A DNA stretch of 64,000 nucleotides from Paenibacillus glacialis (GTDB lineage Bacteria > Bacillota > Bacilli > Paenibacillales > Paenibacillaceae), in NCBI RefSeq assembly GCF_001637205.1, contig NZ_LVJH01000006.1, positions 62,001 to 126,000 on the forward strand, in the 5' to 3' direction. The position numbers and the translations under genes were made by a program. The notes beneath the pieces were generated by a model. It ran no database searches. It worked only from the letters and a program-made list of their open reading frames with translations, and was not told where the DNA came from. Shown here piece by piece: positions 18,350-29,106 of this stretch (position 1 is its first letter; each line of letters opens with the position of its first letter).

Positions 18350-21300
18350 TTAGAACGAGAAGTCAATCGTTTCCAACTCTGATTGATCCGTGTTCCAATC
18401 ATTTTCCCGCCAATCGATATCCTTTAAGCAAATCTCTGGATTATCCATAAGTAGCGCCAGTATCGCCAAATAATCGTCCTTCATTTGCATTATCGTTTCG
18501 GATTTAAATAAATCCGTGCTGTAATTCAGTTGATATGCGATACCGTCAGCGGATTGATGAGCTTCCATCACAATATCAAAACGCGAGAGATGTAATTCAA
18601 GCGGGTATGGCTTGATAGTCAGATCGGTCAGCTTCAGTTCTTGATCATCAAAATTCAAAAAAGTAAACATGACATCAAATAATGGACGGTGGCTAGGGCG
18701 CTTTTTCATTTTGATATTGGTCTCGAAGCGTTCCGCGGGATAATCTTCATGTGTATAAGCCTGTAGCGCATGGGTTTTGACTTCATGTAAGAATGCAGTA
18801 AACGTTTTGTTTCCTTGTGGAAAATTACGCATAGGTAGCGTGTTAACAAACATACCGATCATCTTTTCAAGTTCTGCCGATGCTCGTCCTGCACTTAATG
18901 AGCCAATGACGATGTCCTCTGTACCTGTATATTTATATAGCAGGACATTGAGTGCAGCCAGCAATATCATATATATAGAGCTGCCCTTCTCCACGGACAT
19001 GCGGCTGATCCTATCCGCTAAAGATGGTTCGATAATAAAATAAAGGGTCTCACCAGCTCCGCTAAGCTGTAGAGGTCTAGCATAATCAGAAGGAATTTCA
19101 AGCATTGGAATAGGCCCTGTAAAAGCATTCAGCCAGTAGACTTCCAATTCACTCAAACGCTCATCCGTCAAATAAGCATTTTGCCAAACCGTAAAATCCT
19201 TGTACTGAAGCTGATGTGTATCCAACGATTTGCCATGGTAAGCATCTGCGACTTCCTGCATGAAGATACCGATGGAAGCTCCATCAAACACAAGATGATG
19301 AGCATCAAACAGAAAAATATGCTTGCTATCATCAATTCTCAAAATTTCCGTACGAATAAGTGGCGCTATTCCGATGTCAAACGGACGAACAAAACGGTGA
19401 ATCCGATCCATGATTTCAACATCTGTCACTTTGCTCACCTGAACTGGAACCGTCGCATTCTCCCAAACCTTCTGCACGGGAACGCCTTGAACCCAATCAA
19501 ACGACGTCCGCAATATCGCATGGCGCGCCACGACAAGTTGAATTGCCTTGAAAAAAGCGTCCGTATCGAATGCCCCCTCGATGACGAGAGCTCCTGGCAT
19601 ATTCCACGTGATACTGTCAGCATGCCTGATGCTTAGCATATACATCCAATTTTGTGCGATCGTTAATGGATAATACGCAAGATTTGGGGCTACCTCGATG
19701 CTTGTTTTGTCAGACGGAGCAGCTTGAGCAATAATAAGAGCGATATCCCTCAGGATGGGTTTATCAAACACATCCTGTAATGAAATCTCAACACCGAACT
19801 GACGCATAATCGTCGATACAAGTAAATTCGCCTTTAAAGAATGCCCACCCCATTCAAAAAAATGATCGTTTACACCTGAATTTTGCACACCTAAAACATC
19901 TTTCCATATGGCGAGGAGCATTTCTTCTGTCTCATTCTGAGGCACACCGGATGATGTTCTTTCCGGTTCATTACCTATCGGCTCCGGCAATGCCTTACGG
20001 TCCAACTTACCGTTCCTGTTCAATGGGATTTTCTCAATGGGAACAAAATAAGAAGGAACCATGTACGCAGGAAGCTTTTCTGCCAGATATATTTTCAAAT
20101 CAGCGGCGTCCCACTTCTCGGGTGAAACGATGTAGGCACATAAATAGGTTTCTTCCCGTTGATCTTTCCAAGGGTGAATCTCAACCTCATGTATGGATGG
20201 ATGCGTGGATAGAGTTGCTTTAATCTCGTCGATCTCAATTCGATAACCTCTAACCTTCACTTGGAAATCAGATCTTCCCATATAGACGATGTTTCCGTCT
20301 GGACGTGTGGTGGCTAAATCCCCTGTCTTATACATGATTGAGTCATCCTCAAACGGGCAATTCACAAAGAATCTGGACGTTAATTCTGGCAAATTGAGAT
20401 AGCCTCTACCTACCCCTGCACCTGAAATGTATAGTTCTCCTGGCGATCCTGCGGGTACTTGCTTATTCTCTTGCAATAGGTACACGTTCTGATTCAAGAG
20501 AGGCCGACCGATCGGTATTACACCAGTGCCTACATCTTCTGGTTTAATTGTATAGGCTAGAGAATCGACGCAACATTCAGTCGGTCCATAGATGTTGGTC
20601 ACCACCGGCGGCAGCGTAAGGAAACAGTTCATAAACTCACCCGCACGCAAAGGCGTTAATTCCTCTCCGCCAATAATAAATTGTTTAACACTAAGGTTTA
20701 CTTGATAACTTTTCATGGCATACGTCAGCATCGCGATATGAGCTGGTGTACCGTCTGAAATAACCACAGCGTATTCGTTATAGAATGCAAGAAGCTTGTT
20801 CCCGTCGATACGTGTTTCTTCGGGAACAATAATTAGTGTGTGACCTCCCAAGAGGGATGCAAAAATTTGCTGTACAGATGCGTCAAAATAATAAGGAGCT
20901 ACTAAGGCTACACGTAAGGGATTCGGATAATGTTGATATACAATCTCATGTAGCCCCTGCATCAAATTCATCACATTTCGATGTTCGATAAGTACCCCTT
21001 TGGGTAGTCCTGTCGTACCCGAAGTGTATATCGCGTAACAAAGGTCATGCGGTTGATTGGGATAAGAGACTTCAGGGGCATCGACATGGTTCAGGGTTGC
21101 ATCAATTTTAATGACTTCACCGGTATAATCGAACTCCTTGTCTGTTACACCACTCTGGGTTACAAGCAGTTCCGCCTTGCTGTCCTGTAGCATGTATTCG
21201 ATGCGATCACGAGGTAATCTGGGATCGATCGGCATATAGGCAGCCCCCGACTTCAATATAGCTAAAATGGCTATGATCATTTCCAACGAACGCTCGGTCA

Positions 21301-21484
21301 TGATCGCCACGATCTTGTCAGGACGAGCGCCTTTGTCGATCAATAATGAAGCAACGACGTTAGCTCGCTGATTAAGCTCCCGATACGACATGGATGTTCC
21401 GTTAAAGATGACCGCAGTATGATGCTCATTCAACAACACTTGTGCAGCAAAACCTTCGTGTATCGTAAGGCTTTGTTCCCTCAT
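18350..21484 (-). CDS. NRPS protein A-T-C, glutamine/glutamate-like adenylation domain
   Basis: 1044 residues from ATG 21484 (GGGGG site eight bases upstream); a GTG six codons earlier directly abuts the previous stop and is less likely. Residues 1-500 are an adenylation domain with YTSGTTGLPKG and NGKLDRKALP. The pocket reads about D-A-Q-D-I-G-I-V-D-K, close to the Gln code DAQDLGVVDK and the Glu code DAKDLGVVDK; the fourth position depends on a one-residue alignment choice (ISDGTPAH). A carrier (WGGHSLKAN) and a complete condensation domain with HHLVFDG follow. There is no condensation domain before the A domain and no adenylation domain after the C domain, so it must work with other proteins in trans. 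It sits between a carrier-less KS protein and the terminal megasynthase. Confidence 0.85.
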   Translation of the reverse strand: MREQSLTIHEGFAAQVLLNEHHTAVIFNGTSMSYRELNQRANVVASLLIDKGARPDKIVAIMTERSLEMIIAILAILKSGAAYMPIDPRLPRDRIEYMLQDSKAELLVTQSGVTDKEFDYTGEVIKIDATLNHVDAPEVSYPNQPHDLCYAIYTSGTTGLPKGVLIEHRNVMNLMQGLHEIVYQHYPNPLRVALVAPYYFDASVQQIFASLLGGHTLIIVPEETRIDGNKLLAFYNEYAVVISDGTPAHIAMLTYAMKSYQVNLSVKQFIIGGEELTPLRAGEFMNCFLTLPPVVTNIYGPTECCVDSLAYTIKPEDVGTGVIPIGRPLLNQNVYLLQENKQVPAGSPGELYISGAGVGRGYLNLPELTSRFFVNCPFEDDSIMYKTGDLATTRPDGNIVYMGRSDFQVKVRGYRIEIDEIKATLSTHPSIHEVEIHPWKDQREETYLCAYIVSPEKWDAADLKIYLAEKLPAYMVPSYFVPIEKIPLNRNGKLDRKALPEPIGNEPERTSSGVPQNETEEMLLAIWKDVLGVQNSGVNDHFFEWGGHSLKANLLVSTIMRQFGVEISLQDVFDKPILRDIALIIAQAAPSDKTSIEVAPNLAYYPLTIAQNWMYMLSIRHADSITWNMPGALVIEGAFDTDAFFKAIQLVVARHAILRTSFDWVQGVPVQKVWENATVPVQVSKVTDVEIMDRIHRFVRPFDIGIAPLIRTEILRIDDSKHIFLFDAHHLVFDGASIGIFMQEVADAYHGKSLDTHQLQYKDFTVWQNAYLTDERLSELEVYWLNAFTGPIPMLEIPSDYARPLQLSGAGETLYFIIEPSLADRISRMSVEKGSSIYMILLAALNVLLYKYTGTEDIVIGSLSAGRASAELEKMIGMFVNTLPMRNFPQGNKTFTAFLHEVKTHALQAYTHEDYPAERFETNIKMKKRPSHRPLFDVMFTFLNFDDQELKLTDLTIKPYPLELHLSRFDIVMEAHQSADGIAYQLNYSTDLFKSETIMQMKDDYLAILALLMDNPEICLKDIDWRENDWNTDQSELETIDFSF

Positions 21485-21502
21485 GCGAATCCCCCTATCC
21501 AC

Positions 21503-24328
21503 CTAATCAAACGCAAGGTCTAAAGCGTCCAATTCGATATGTTCTATGGCAATTTCTTTCGCAAACAGTGATACATCCTGAAGTAAAATGTGCTTACTAT
21601 CTGTAATCAGCTCCAGAATGTACTCATAATCTTTCTCAAAACGTGAGATCATCGAAGCGGGATATAATTCTGTGATGCAGGATAGTTTCATCTCTATACC
21701 ATCGACTTTGTCTACGGCTAATAGCACAAGCTCAAGCCCTGTCTGCTGATTGCCGGTGACAGAATTGGCTGATATCGATTCGTCGGTCGACTGCTGCATG
21801 TCGAACATCGCTTCATACATTGGGGTTTCGTTCTGAACAATTCCTTGCGCTGGAGTAGCAAGCAAGAACGAAAGCGGCACACGAACCGTCGCTTCTATCA
21901 AGGCAATAAGTTCTGTCACTTCCTTCAGGAAATATTCAAAGGTCTTATAGCCGTTCGGATAATTACGAATGGCAACACTTTCAGTTAACGTGTCTTCCCT
22001 GTGATCACCGATCATAGGTTTACTCGTAGGCGCATATACGCCAACCACAATATCTTCTTGTCCTGCATATTTAGCTAATACTAATTGGTACGCAGCCAAA
22101 AGAACTGCAGACAGCGTCGTATCGCATTCGGATGCAAGTCGTCGTAGATTCCGATTTAACTCACCATTGATGGCAAAGATTAAGCTGCTTACATCATCTA
22201 TCGTATAGAGCTTTTTAATTTTGTTACCAGACAAGCCCAGTCTCGGCCAAGGTGTAGCGTATACCTGCTTGACATAGTGATCTGCCTTTTCTATATATTG
22301 ATGAGACTGCTGACTTTCCTTGTGTAGCGACTCTCTGTCCAGCTCGTTGATTTGCGACAATGTGACTTCAGGTATCGTTAGCCAACATCTCGTTTTTTCA
22401 AAAGGATAGACTGGTAGATGGAGTTTGTTTGTCGGTCGATTTGTATATAATAGGTCCCAATCTATCTCCGCTCCTCGCACATAATATTGAGCTAAATCTA
22501 GCAATAATTGGTCATTGTCTTGTGAGATATTCTGTAATATCATTTCGCTCGTCTTAGCTGAGAAAGCTCTGATTTCGCTATCCAGATAATCGGTTTCCTC
22601 ACGCTGTGTTTTTTTATTCGCGATGACGCGATGATACCCGTAATAACGATTTGGTCCATTATCATACTCATGTCTTTGGCCCTTGATCTTGAGAAGTTCC
22701 TTATATAATTCATCCGTGCTGCTTATGACGATCGCCAAACGATAAGAATAATGCCCTCGTCCTATTGAAGATGTATAGCAAAGCTGATTCAGCTGAATAG
22801 AGTCATGTTTATGGAAATACTCGATATATTGGTCGACAAGAGCTTCAAGCGTAACCCGACTCTTGGCCGATAACGTGAAAAGACTGCTTTGATCTGACTG
22901 ACTCTCAGTCTGCGCTACAGGTGCGGGCGCTTCCTCGAGTACGACGTGGCAATTCGTGCCGCTAAATCCGAAGGAACTAACACCGCAGCGGCGGGGTAAG
23001 TCTTCCGTAGCCCATGGTGTCCATCTGTCGTTTACAAAGACCGGAGAGCGCTCGAAATTAATTTTTCGATTCGGAAAATTAAAATGTAGCGAAGGAGGAA
23101 GTTCACGATTGTGCAAAGACAGTGCGGATTTGATTACACCCGCCAACCCTGCCGCCGCATCAATGTGTCCAATATTAGACTTGACAGAACCGATGGCACA
23201 GAACTGCTTCTTATCGGTAAACCGGCGAAACGCTTTCTGTATGCCATCGATTTCAATCGGATCGCCGAGAATTGTGCCAGTCCCATGCGCTTCAATGTAA
23301 GAAATGGATGTAGGATCGACTTTCGCATTATTCCAAGCCCTTACAATCACATCTTCCTGGGCTAACGCATTCGGAGCCGTAATATTTATTGAGTTTCCAT
23401 CCTGATTAGTTGCACTTCCTTTGATGACTGCATAAATATCATCACCGTCACGAATCGCTTTGCTCAAAGGTTTAATAAAGATAGCCGTGACACCCTCGCT
23501 AAGTGCTGTACCGTCCGCATGATCGTCAAAGGTCTTCGCCCGGGAATCACCCGACTCAATGCCGTATTTAATGAAGCCATCGAGAGGCAACAGATTTAAG
23601 CGTATTCCCCCGACAAGTGCCTGCTCACACTCATTATTTCTCAATGCTTGACATGCAAGGTGAAGAGCAACTAATGAGGATGAGCAGGCGGTATCCACAA
23701 TCAAGCTTGGACCTTTCAAGTCCAGTAGATGAGGGATTCTGCTTGCAATGATTGCCGTAATATTACCCGCAACCGACATCTCAAAGTCATCCGACTCGAC
23801 ATGTGAGACGAAATTACCGTACATAGGCCAACCACTGTATCCGATATACAGGCCTGTCCTACTTCCAATAATCTGCTTCCCTCCGTATCCTGCATCCTCC
23901 AATGCATTCCAAGCAACTTCCAAAAAGATTCGCTGATTGGGATCCATCAAGCTTGCTTCCTTAGGGGAGATACCAAAAAATTTATAGTCAAAATGATCAA
24001 TACGATCCAGATAACCCGCGGGAGTAAAAGATACATCCATGTCTTTCATGTAGGTGAACTGCTTCAGCCACTCGACATCCTGTCTCCTTGCTTCTGGAAA
24101 TGCACCGATGCTATCTGTCCCATTACGCAAATTGGTCCAAAATTGCTCCAGATCGTTCGCTTCAGGCAGCCTAGCGGACATGCCCACAATTGCAAACTCA
24201 TCCACATCAATGTCTGCTGGGGAGGAAATTTGCTCCGTTTTTAGTAGCTTTAAGAGCTCCGCGCCAGCGGCTTTATTGATATTTCCCGACAATATGTTTT
24301 CAAAAATAGACTGGGCGATCTTATTCAT
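21503..24328 (-). CDS. PKS protein: ketosynthase followed by a half-condensation domain, no carrier
   Basis: 941 residues. A short N-terminal helical segment (FENILSGNINKAAGAELLKL) resembles a docking element. The ketosynthase (45-460) has DTACSSS with Cys215, EAHGTGT and NIGH, so the Cys-His-His set is intact. After the post-KS linker (LHLPVYPFEKTRCW) residues ~680-910 match the C-terminal half of a condensation domain (AKYAGQEDIVVGVY..., then VAIRNYPNGYKTFEYFLKEV) but lack the N-terminal half with HHxxxDG. There is no AT, KR, DH or ACP. The start overlaps the previous stop by four bases (ATGA). The missing DH-KR-carrier set is probably supplied by the terminal megasynthase. Confidence 0.85.
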   Translation of the reverse strand: MNKIAQSIFENILSGNINKAAGAELLKLLKTEQISSPADIDVDEFAIVGMSARLPEANDLEQFWTNLRNGTDSIGAFPEARRQDVEWLKQFTYMKDMDVSFTPAGYLDRIDHFDYKFFGISPKEASLMDPNQRIFLEVAWNALEDAGYGGKQIIGSRTGLYIGYSGWPMYGNFVSHVESDDFEMSVAGNITAIIASRIPHLLDLKGPSLIVDTACSSSLVALHLACQALRNNECEQALVGGIRLNLLPLDGFIKYGIESGDSRAKTFDDHADGTALSEGVTAIFIKPLSKAIRDGDDIYAVIKGSATNQDGNSINITAPNALAQEDVIVRAWNNAKVDPTSISYIEAHGTGTILGDPIEIDGIQKAFRRFTDKKQFCAIGSVKSNIGHIDAAAGLAGVIKSALSLHNRELPPSLHFNFPNRKINFERSPVFVNDRWTPWATEDLPRRCGVSSFGFSGTNCHVVLEEAPAPVAQTESQSDQSSLFTLSAKSRVTLEALVDQYIEYFHKHDSIQLNQLCYTSSIGRGHYSYRLAIVISSTDELYKELLKIKGQRHEYDNGPNRYYGYHRVIANKKTQREETDYLDSEIRAFSAKTSEMILQNISQDNDQLLLDLAQYYVRGAEIDWDLLYTNRPTNKLHLPVYPFEKTRCWLTIPEVTLSQINELDRESLHKESQQSHQYIEKADHYVKQVYATPWPRLGLSGNKIKKLYTIDDVSSLIFAINGELNRNLRRLASECDTTLSAVLLAAYQLVLAKYAGQEDIVVGVYAPTSKPMIGDHREDTLTESVAIRNYPNGYKTFEYFLKEVTELIALIEATVRVPLSFLLATPAQGIVQNETPMYEAMFDMQQSTDESISANSVTGNQQTGLELVLLAVDKVDGIEMKLSCITELYPASMISRFEKDYEYILELITDSKHILLQDVSLFAKEIAIEHIELDALDLAFD

Positions 24329-27300
24329 GTGGATACCCCCAATTTGTTGAAACTTTCCATTGCTTGAACAATGTTAATGCTACCTTTCTCAAAGGCATTC
24401 AATAGTTCGTCAATGCTATCATCTATAACACCCTCTTGCATGTTTTCATTCGCCGCCGCTACTTCCTTAGCCGGTTGAATCAGCTGATGATTTTGTAGAA
24501 TATACTGGGTTATAGAAGATATGGATGTATAGGAAAATAAATCAGCTACACTGACCATCCCAGGAAATTGCTGTTCCAGAAGTGCATATATTCGTGTAAT
24601 GAGAATAGAATCTCCCCCAATTTCAAAGAAATTGTCATATACGTTAATCTCCTCAAATCCAAGTACTTCTTGCCAAATCCCAGCTATTGTAACCTCCATA
24701 TCGGAGGAATTAACGTTCTCTTTGCCTTTTAAAACTGATTCATTAGCTGACGTTCGCTTCACGGAACCCTTATTACGCTGCCGTGGCTTTGCAAAACGTC
24801 TACGAATATTGTCACTAAAATGAATGGGTACGTCGGATAAGCTGTATCCTTGATACGAACCGTGAATGTTCAATTCACCAACTAAGACGCGTTCCGCACT
24901 CGTATTCAGAATAGTATCAAAAGCCTGTATAGCCTGTGCCGTTGGCAATGCTTTTAGTAAATTATCCTGATTTGTCCCGTAATCGGCCGCCATGCCCGTT
25001 TCTTTCCACGCTGGCCAATTGATGACAAAAGTGCGTGAGCCCTTCTGATTACGGTATGCGGCATAAGCATCCAGATAACTATTCGCCGCAGTGTAATCCG
25101 ATTGACCTGGTACCCCAATTAACGTCGTATTGGAAGAAAATAAGGCGAAAAAGTCAAGCTTATCAGCGGCCGTCAGCTCGTCAAGATAACGTGTGCCTTC
25201 CACTTTCGGTGCAAGTACGGCATGGAATTGTGCCAACTCTTTTTTAATAATATAGCCATCACCGGCGACACCTGCCGAATGAACCACGCCCGAAATCGCA
25301 CCGAATTGTTGCCTGATATCCTCCAACGCATGTTCTAGTTCGCCCCGATGGGACACGTCAGCAGACACGCAAATCACTGGCGTTCCTGTTGCTTCAATCT
25401 TTTGAATCGCTACAATCGCTCTACACCATTTAGTCTCAGTCCCTTTAGCAAGGATTTCTTCCCACAGGTCCTTATCTGGCATAGCACCGCGACTAATGAG
25501 CGCTATCTTAACCTGTTGTTTCGCTGCTAAGTATTTAGCAATCTCAAGACCAATGCCTCCTATACCTCCGGTAATCACGTAAGTACCTCCAGGTTTCACG
25601 ACTTCTTCGGTGACCGTCAACGTTAGCTCTTGGAACTCTTGAATAAATCGTAGGTTTGATCGGAATGCAACCTGATCGTTCGCTGTCTGATAATTCATGA
25701 GTTCTTGCACAATGAGATGGTGTGACGTAGATGTATCCGCATCAATTTGTCGGCATTTGAAATTTGGATACTCCTGAGCAATGACTTTGCCTAGCCCGAA
25801 TAAAGCCGCATGCTCAGGAACAATCTGTGCTTCATCCCCTGTTACACGAAATGCATGTGAGACAACAAGAGAAATTTCGAGATCATGTCGAATGTTCTGT
25901 GAGAGCAGCTCTTTTATCAGGTTAAACACGCTGTTTACACCGCTATATAATTGTTGCTCAAACATAGTACTCTCTTCGACCTGTGTCGGTTCACCGTACC
26001 CGGTCAGATGGACGATACGTGTCACGTTGTGTTCTTTTACAAGGTCAGCGAGCTGTTCAATTGTAGGTTGATCACCTTCGACCGAATGAGTCAAGATCGG
26101 TTTCTGAGCATGTTCCGAAATTACAGCAGCAAGCTTATTGCCCGCTTCATTACAGCTTCCGATGACCAACACCGTTCCCAAGTTTGCATCTTGTTCTGGT
26201 TCCACAGATGCTTCCTGCGGTATCCAAACCATCTGATAATACATCTGTCCTTCAGACTGATCGGCAGCTTGTAGTTTTGCTTTGCGCGCCTTTTTTAAAG
26301 CGTAGTCTTCTATCTCAACAATGACCTTTCCTGAACCATCCATTAACGTAATGTCATAATGAATGATTTCTGTGTCTTTCGTAATTTGTTCTTTCAAACG
26401 AACATAGCTGTATAATTCAGATGGCAAGGCGTGGTACACGATGATACTTTTATAGGAAAAAGGTAAATAAATACTGTCATCTGTTATAGAATCAACGCTA
26501 ATTGCCTTTTGAATAATCGGCATCGTCGTCAACGCGTTATCCATCAAAGACGGATAGAGGGTGAAAGCTCCCAGTTCACTAGTAAACTTGGCTGGCATAC
26601 GAAGCACAGAAAACAACTCTTCTTCCCCAACATACATAGCGTGAATGTTATTCCAGCGCGGTCCGAACTCAAAAACAGAATCTTCATTATATTGCTGTAA
26701 GTCAGGTAACATATAGCCTGATTCCAGTCGCTTTATAATCACTTCACGATTGTGGTTAAAGTGATTTGTTTGTGGTACAGTGTTAAAATTCCCCGTAACA
26801 TGCCGGGTAAGCTGCTCACCTTTCGTCGGAGCACTCAATCGACTCTCAACAGAGAATTCAAAGTGTTTCGCTGTCTTTTTGATGATGAGCTGCGCCTCAA
26901 CCGTCTCCCCATCCCTCACAATTAATGGTGCTTGAAACAATACATCCTTGAATTCAACCGCCTGATCTGGGAACTTGTTAGCACATACCTCCAGCACCAT
27001 TTCTAAGTAAGCCGTACCAACAAGTACACTCTCATTCATGATCTGATGTTCACTTAACACCCAGTTCTGTGCTGTATTCAATGCTGTCGTATAAATATCG
27101 AGTTCTATGGAGTCGACGATTTGTTTATCTATCAGCGCTGAAAATACGCCTCTACCCGCATCTCCGAGCATAGGCTTATATCCATCGTACCAACATCTTG
27201 TGAGCTCAAAAGGATATGTTGGCAGACTGACTTTGTTGTTCTGTTCATAACGATACAATTTGGCCCAGTCAACTGACGCCCCTTCGGTATAAGCACGACA

Positions 27301-29106
27301 AATATCTATCAGATTAGCCTCATTCGTTTGGCCTTTTTGAATATGTTCGTCCAACATCTGATCCATCCACTGCGATAGTGATTTAATAGCATGCTCGGTT
27401 AGATCACCTTCGTTTCTAGTGGGTTGGTTGGCCGATACAATCTGATGCTTTCCGAAGTAAATACCTTCTCTCGTTATCTCATTAAGTGAATGGTTAGTTA
27501 AGGCGTCCAAATGTTCCTGTAGCTCTATTCTGCTTTGAAAAACGATGACCAGACGGTGTGTGTAGTGTCCACGGCCCGTATTCGCCGTATAGCAAATTTC
27601 GCGTAAAGAAGCCTTTTCACCCGAGCGTAACCAAGTCCGATAACGTTGAATCAATACAAGTAACGCATCGTAGCTTTTAGCGGAAATGGTTAGGACTTGC
27701 TTACTCGTCTCTGCATCCAGAGGTAATGAATCGCTAGCCGGAGCTTCTTCTAGAATCACATGACAATTCGTTCCGCTTAATCCAAAAGCGCTTACTCCGC
27801 ACCTTCTAGGAACCACCGCGCCGGTCTCCCAGGTCGAAAGCTTGTCATTGACATACACTGGCGAATTGATGAAATCAATTTTCCGGTTCGGGTCAATAAA
27901 GTTCAGACTAGGCGGGAGTTTACGATGTTTGAGCGCCAACACAGATTTGATCAAACCCGCTATACCTGCTGAATTGTCCAAATGACCGATATTCGTTTTA
28001 ACAGAGCCTATAGCACAAAAATTACGCTTATTGGTAAACTGCCTAAACGCGCTATTTATACCTTCTATTTCAATAGGATCGCCTAGTTTTGTACCCGTAC
28101 CATGAGCCTCGATGTAAGTGATAGATTCGGGGTCAACCTGTGCATCCTTCCATGCGTTGATTATCACATCTGCTTGAGCGACGGCGTTGGGAGCGGTAAG
28201 TCCAATTGAGCTGCCATCATGATTGATGGCGCTCCCTTTGATCACCGCATAAATATGATCGCCGTCTTTCATCGCTTGCTTCAGTGGTTTCAGTAAAACG
28301 GCGCCGACACCTTCTCCGGTCCCCGTGCCATCTGCACGCTCGTCAAACGTCTTTGCACGATGGTCACCTGCTTCAACCCCAATGGCTGTTTGACGAATGG
28401 GTAATAAATGAATCTGCACACCTCCAGCGATAGCCATGTCGCTATCACCGTCTCTGAGGCTGCGACAAGCTAAATGAACCGCCATAAGTGAGGAAGAACA
28501 GGTTGTATCGACAATCAGGCTTGGTCCCCTAAGGTCGAGTAAATACGACAACCTGCTCGCGATGATTGGTCTCGTATTTCCTGCTAGAGCTACTGACAGC
28601 AATGACGGGTCATTTTCGGCGATCCACCTTTTATATTCGGTATCCGATCCGTAACCTACGTATACTCCTGTTCTAGTGCCTTTTATCTTACTTCCACCGT
28701 AACCTGCGTCTTCAATAGCAAGCCAAGCGGTTTCGAGAAATAAACGTTGATTAGGATCCATCAGTTCCGCTTCTTTTGGTGAAATTCGGAAATAGCTGTA
28801 ATCGAACTTGTCGATATGATCGATATATGCGGCTTCTGCGTAAGCGTGTCCTTCTTGATGGTCCATCTTAAGACCCTTCACCATACGATCTGCATCCTTG
28901 ACCCGATCACCTGCAAGAGGACCGATACAATCTTTGCCCTGTTGAAGCAGTTGCCAATATTCATCAAGATGGTTGGCCGTTGGAAGTTTTACTGAAATTC
29001 CGATGATCGCAATATCCTTGTCGGCATATTCACGTGTGTGTTCAACTTTCAGATTAGTAAGAGGCGTTCTGGAACGGTTTAATTTCACTTCACTAAACTT
29101 AACCAT
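24325..29106 (-). CDS. PKS module KS-DH-KR-ACP (trans-AT type)
   Basis: About 1593 residues from ATG 29106, which overlaps the AT stop by eight bases and has a GGAAGGGATTGAGG site; an upstream start at 29151 is less likely. KS (~30-455) has DTTCSSS (Cys ~203), EAHGTGT and NIGH. The DH region (~640-960) has the catalytic His in LSEHQIMNESVLVG, but the usual G and P of HxxxGxxxxP are N and V, and the second motif is YPSLMDNALT, so activity is doubtful. KR (~990-1420) has TGGIGGIG and FSSNTT...Y..AN. One carrier (EIGGDSIL) is near 1515, followed by a helical tail (FEKGSINIVQAMESFNKLG) suited to docking with the next protein. There is no integrated AT; the free-standing AT upstream should load it. 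Confidence 0.88.
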   Translation of the reverse strand: MVKFSEVKLNRSRTPLTNLKVEHTREYADKDIAIIGISVKLPTANHLDEYWQLLQQGKDCIGPLAGDRVKDADRMVKGLKMDHQEGHAYAEAAYIDHIDKFDYSYFRISPKEAELMDPNQRLFLETAWLAIEDAGYGGSKIKGTRTGVYVGYGSDTEYKRWIAENDPSLLSVALAGNTRPIIASRLSYLLDLRGPSLIVDTTCSSSLMAVHLACRSLRDGDSDMAIAGGVQIHLLPIRQTAIGVEAGDHRAKTFDERADGTGTGEGVGAVLLKPLKQAMKDGDHIYAVIKGSAINHDGSSIGLTAPNAVAQADVIINAWKDAQVDPESITYIEAHGTGTKLGDPIEIEGINSAFRQFTNKRNFCAIGSVKTNIGHLDNSAGIAGLIKSVLALKHRKLPPSLNFIDPNRKIDFINSPVYVNDKLSTWETGAVVPRRCGVSAFGLSGTNCHVILEEAPASDSLPLDAETSKQVLTISAKSYDALLVLIQRYRTWLRSGEKASLREICYTANTGRGHYTHRLVIVFQSRIELQEHLDALTNHSLNEITREGIYFGKHQIVSANQPTRNEGDLTEHAIKSLSQWMDQMLDEHIQKGQTNEANLIDICRAYTEGASVDWAKLYRYEQNNKVSLPTYPFELTRCWYDGYKPMLGDAGRGVFSALIDKQIVDSIELDIYTTALNTAQNWVLSEHQIMNESVLVGTAYLEMVLEVCANKFPDQAVEFKDVLFQAPLIVRDGETVEAQLIIKKTAKHFEFSVESRLSAPTKGEQLTRHVTGNFNTVPQTNHFNHNREVIIKRLESGYMLPDLQQYNEDSVFEFGPRWNNIHAMYVGEEELFSVLRMPAKFTSELGAFTLYPSLMDNALTTMPIIQKAISVDSITDDSIYLPFSYKSIIVYHALPSELYSYVRLKEQITKDTEIIHYDITLMDGSGKVIVEIEDYALKKARKAKLQAADQSEGQMYYQMVWIPQEASVEPEQDANLGTVLVIGSCNEAGNKLAAVISEHAQKPILTHSVEGDQPTIEQLADLVKEHNVTRIVHLTGYGEPTQVEESTMFEQQLYSGVNSVFNLIKELLSQNIRHDLEISLVVSHAFRVTGDEAQIVPEHAALFGLGKVIAQEYPNFKCRQIDADTSTSHHLIVQELMNYQTANDQVAFRSNLRFIQEFQELTLTVTEEVVKPGGTYVITGGIGGIGLEIAKYLAAKQQVKIALISRGAMPDKDLWEEILAKGTETKWCRAIVAIQKIEATGTPVICVSADVSHRGELEHALEDIRQQFGAISGVVHSAGVAGDGYIIKKELAQFHAVLAPKVEGTRYLDELTAADKLDFFALFSSNTTLIGVPGQSDYTAANSYLDAYAAYRNQKGSRTFVINWPAWKETGMAADYGTNQDNLLKALPTAQAIQAFDTILNTSAERVLVGELNIHGSYQGYSLSDVPIHFSDNIRRRFAKPRQRNKGSVKRTSANESVLKGKENVNSSDMEVTIAGIWQEVLGFEEINVYDNFFEIGGDSILITRIYALLEQQFPGMVSVADLFSYTSISSITQYILQNHQLIQPAKEVAAANENMQEGVIDDSIDELLNAFEKGSINIVQAMESFNKLGVST

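Noticed and set aside
19181..19636. A 151-codon plus-strand frame inside the A-T-C gene
   Set aside because: Antisense to conserved condensation-domain sequence; composition is that of a shadow frame.
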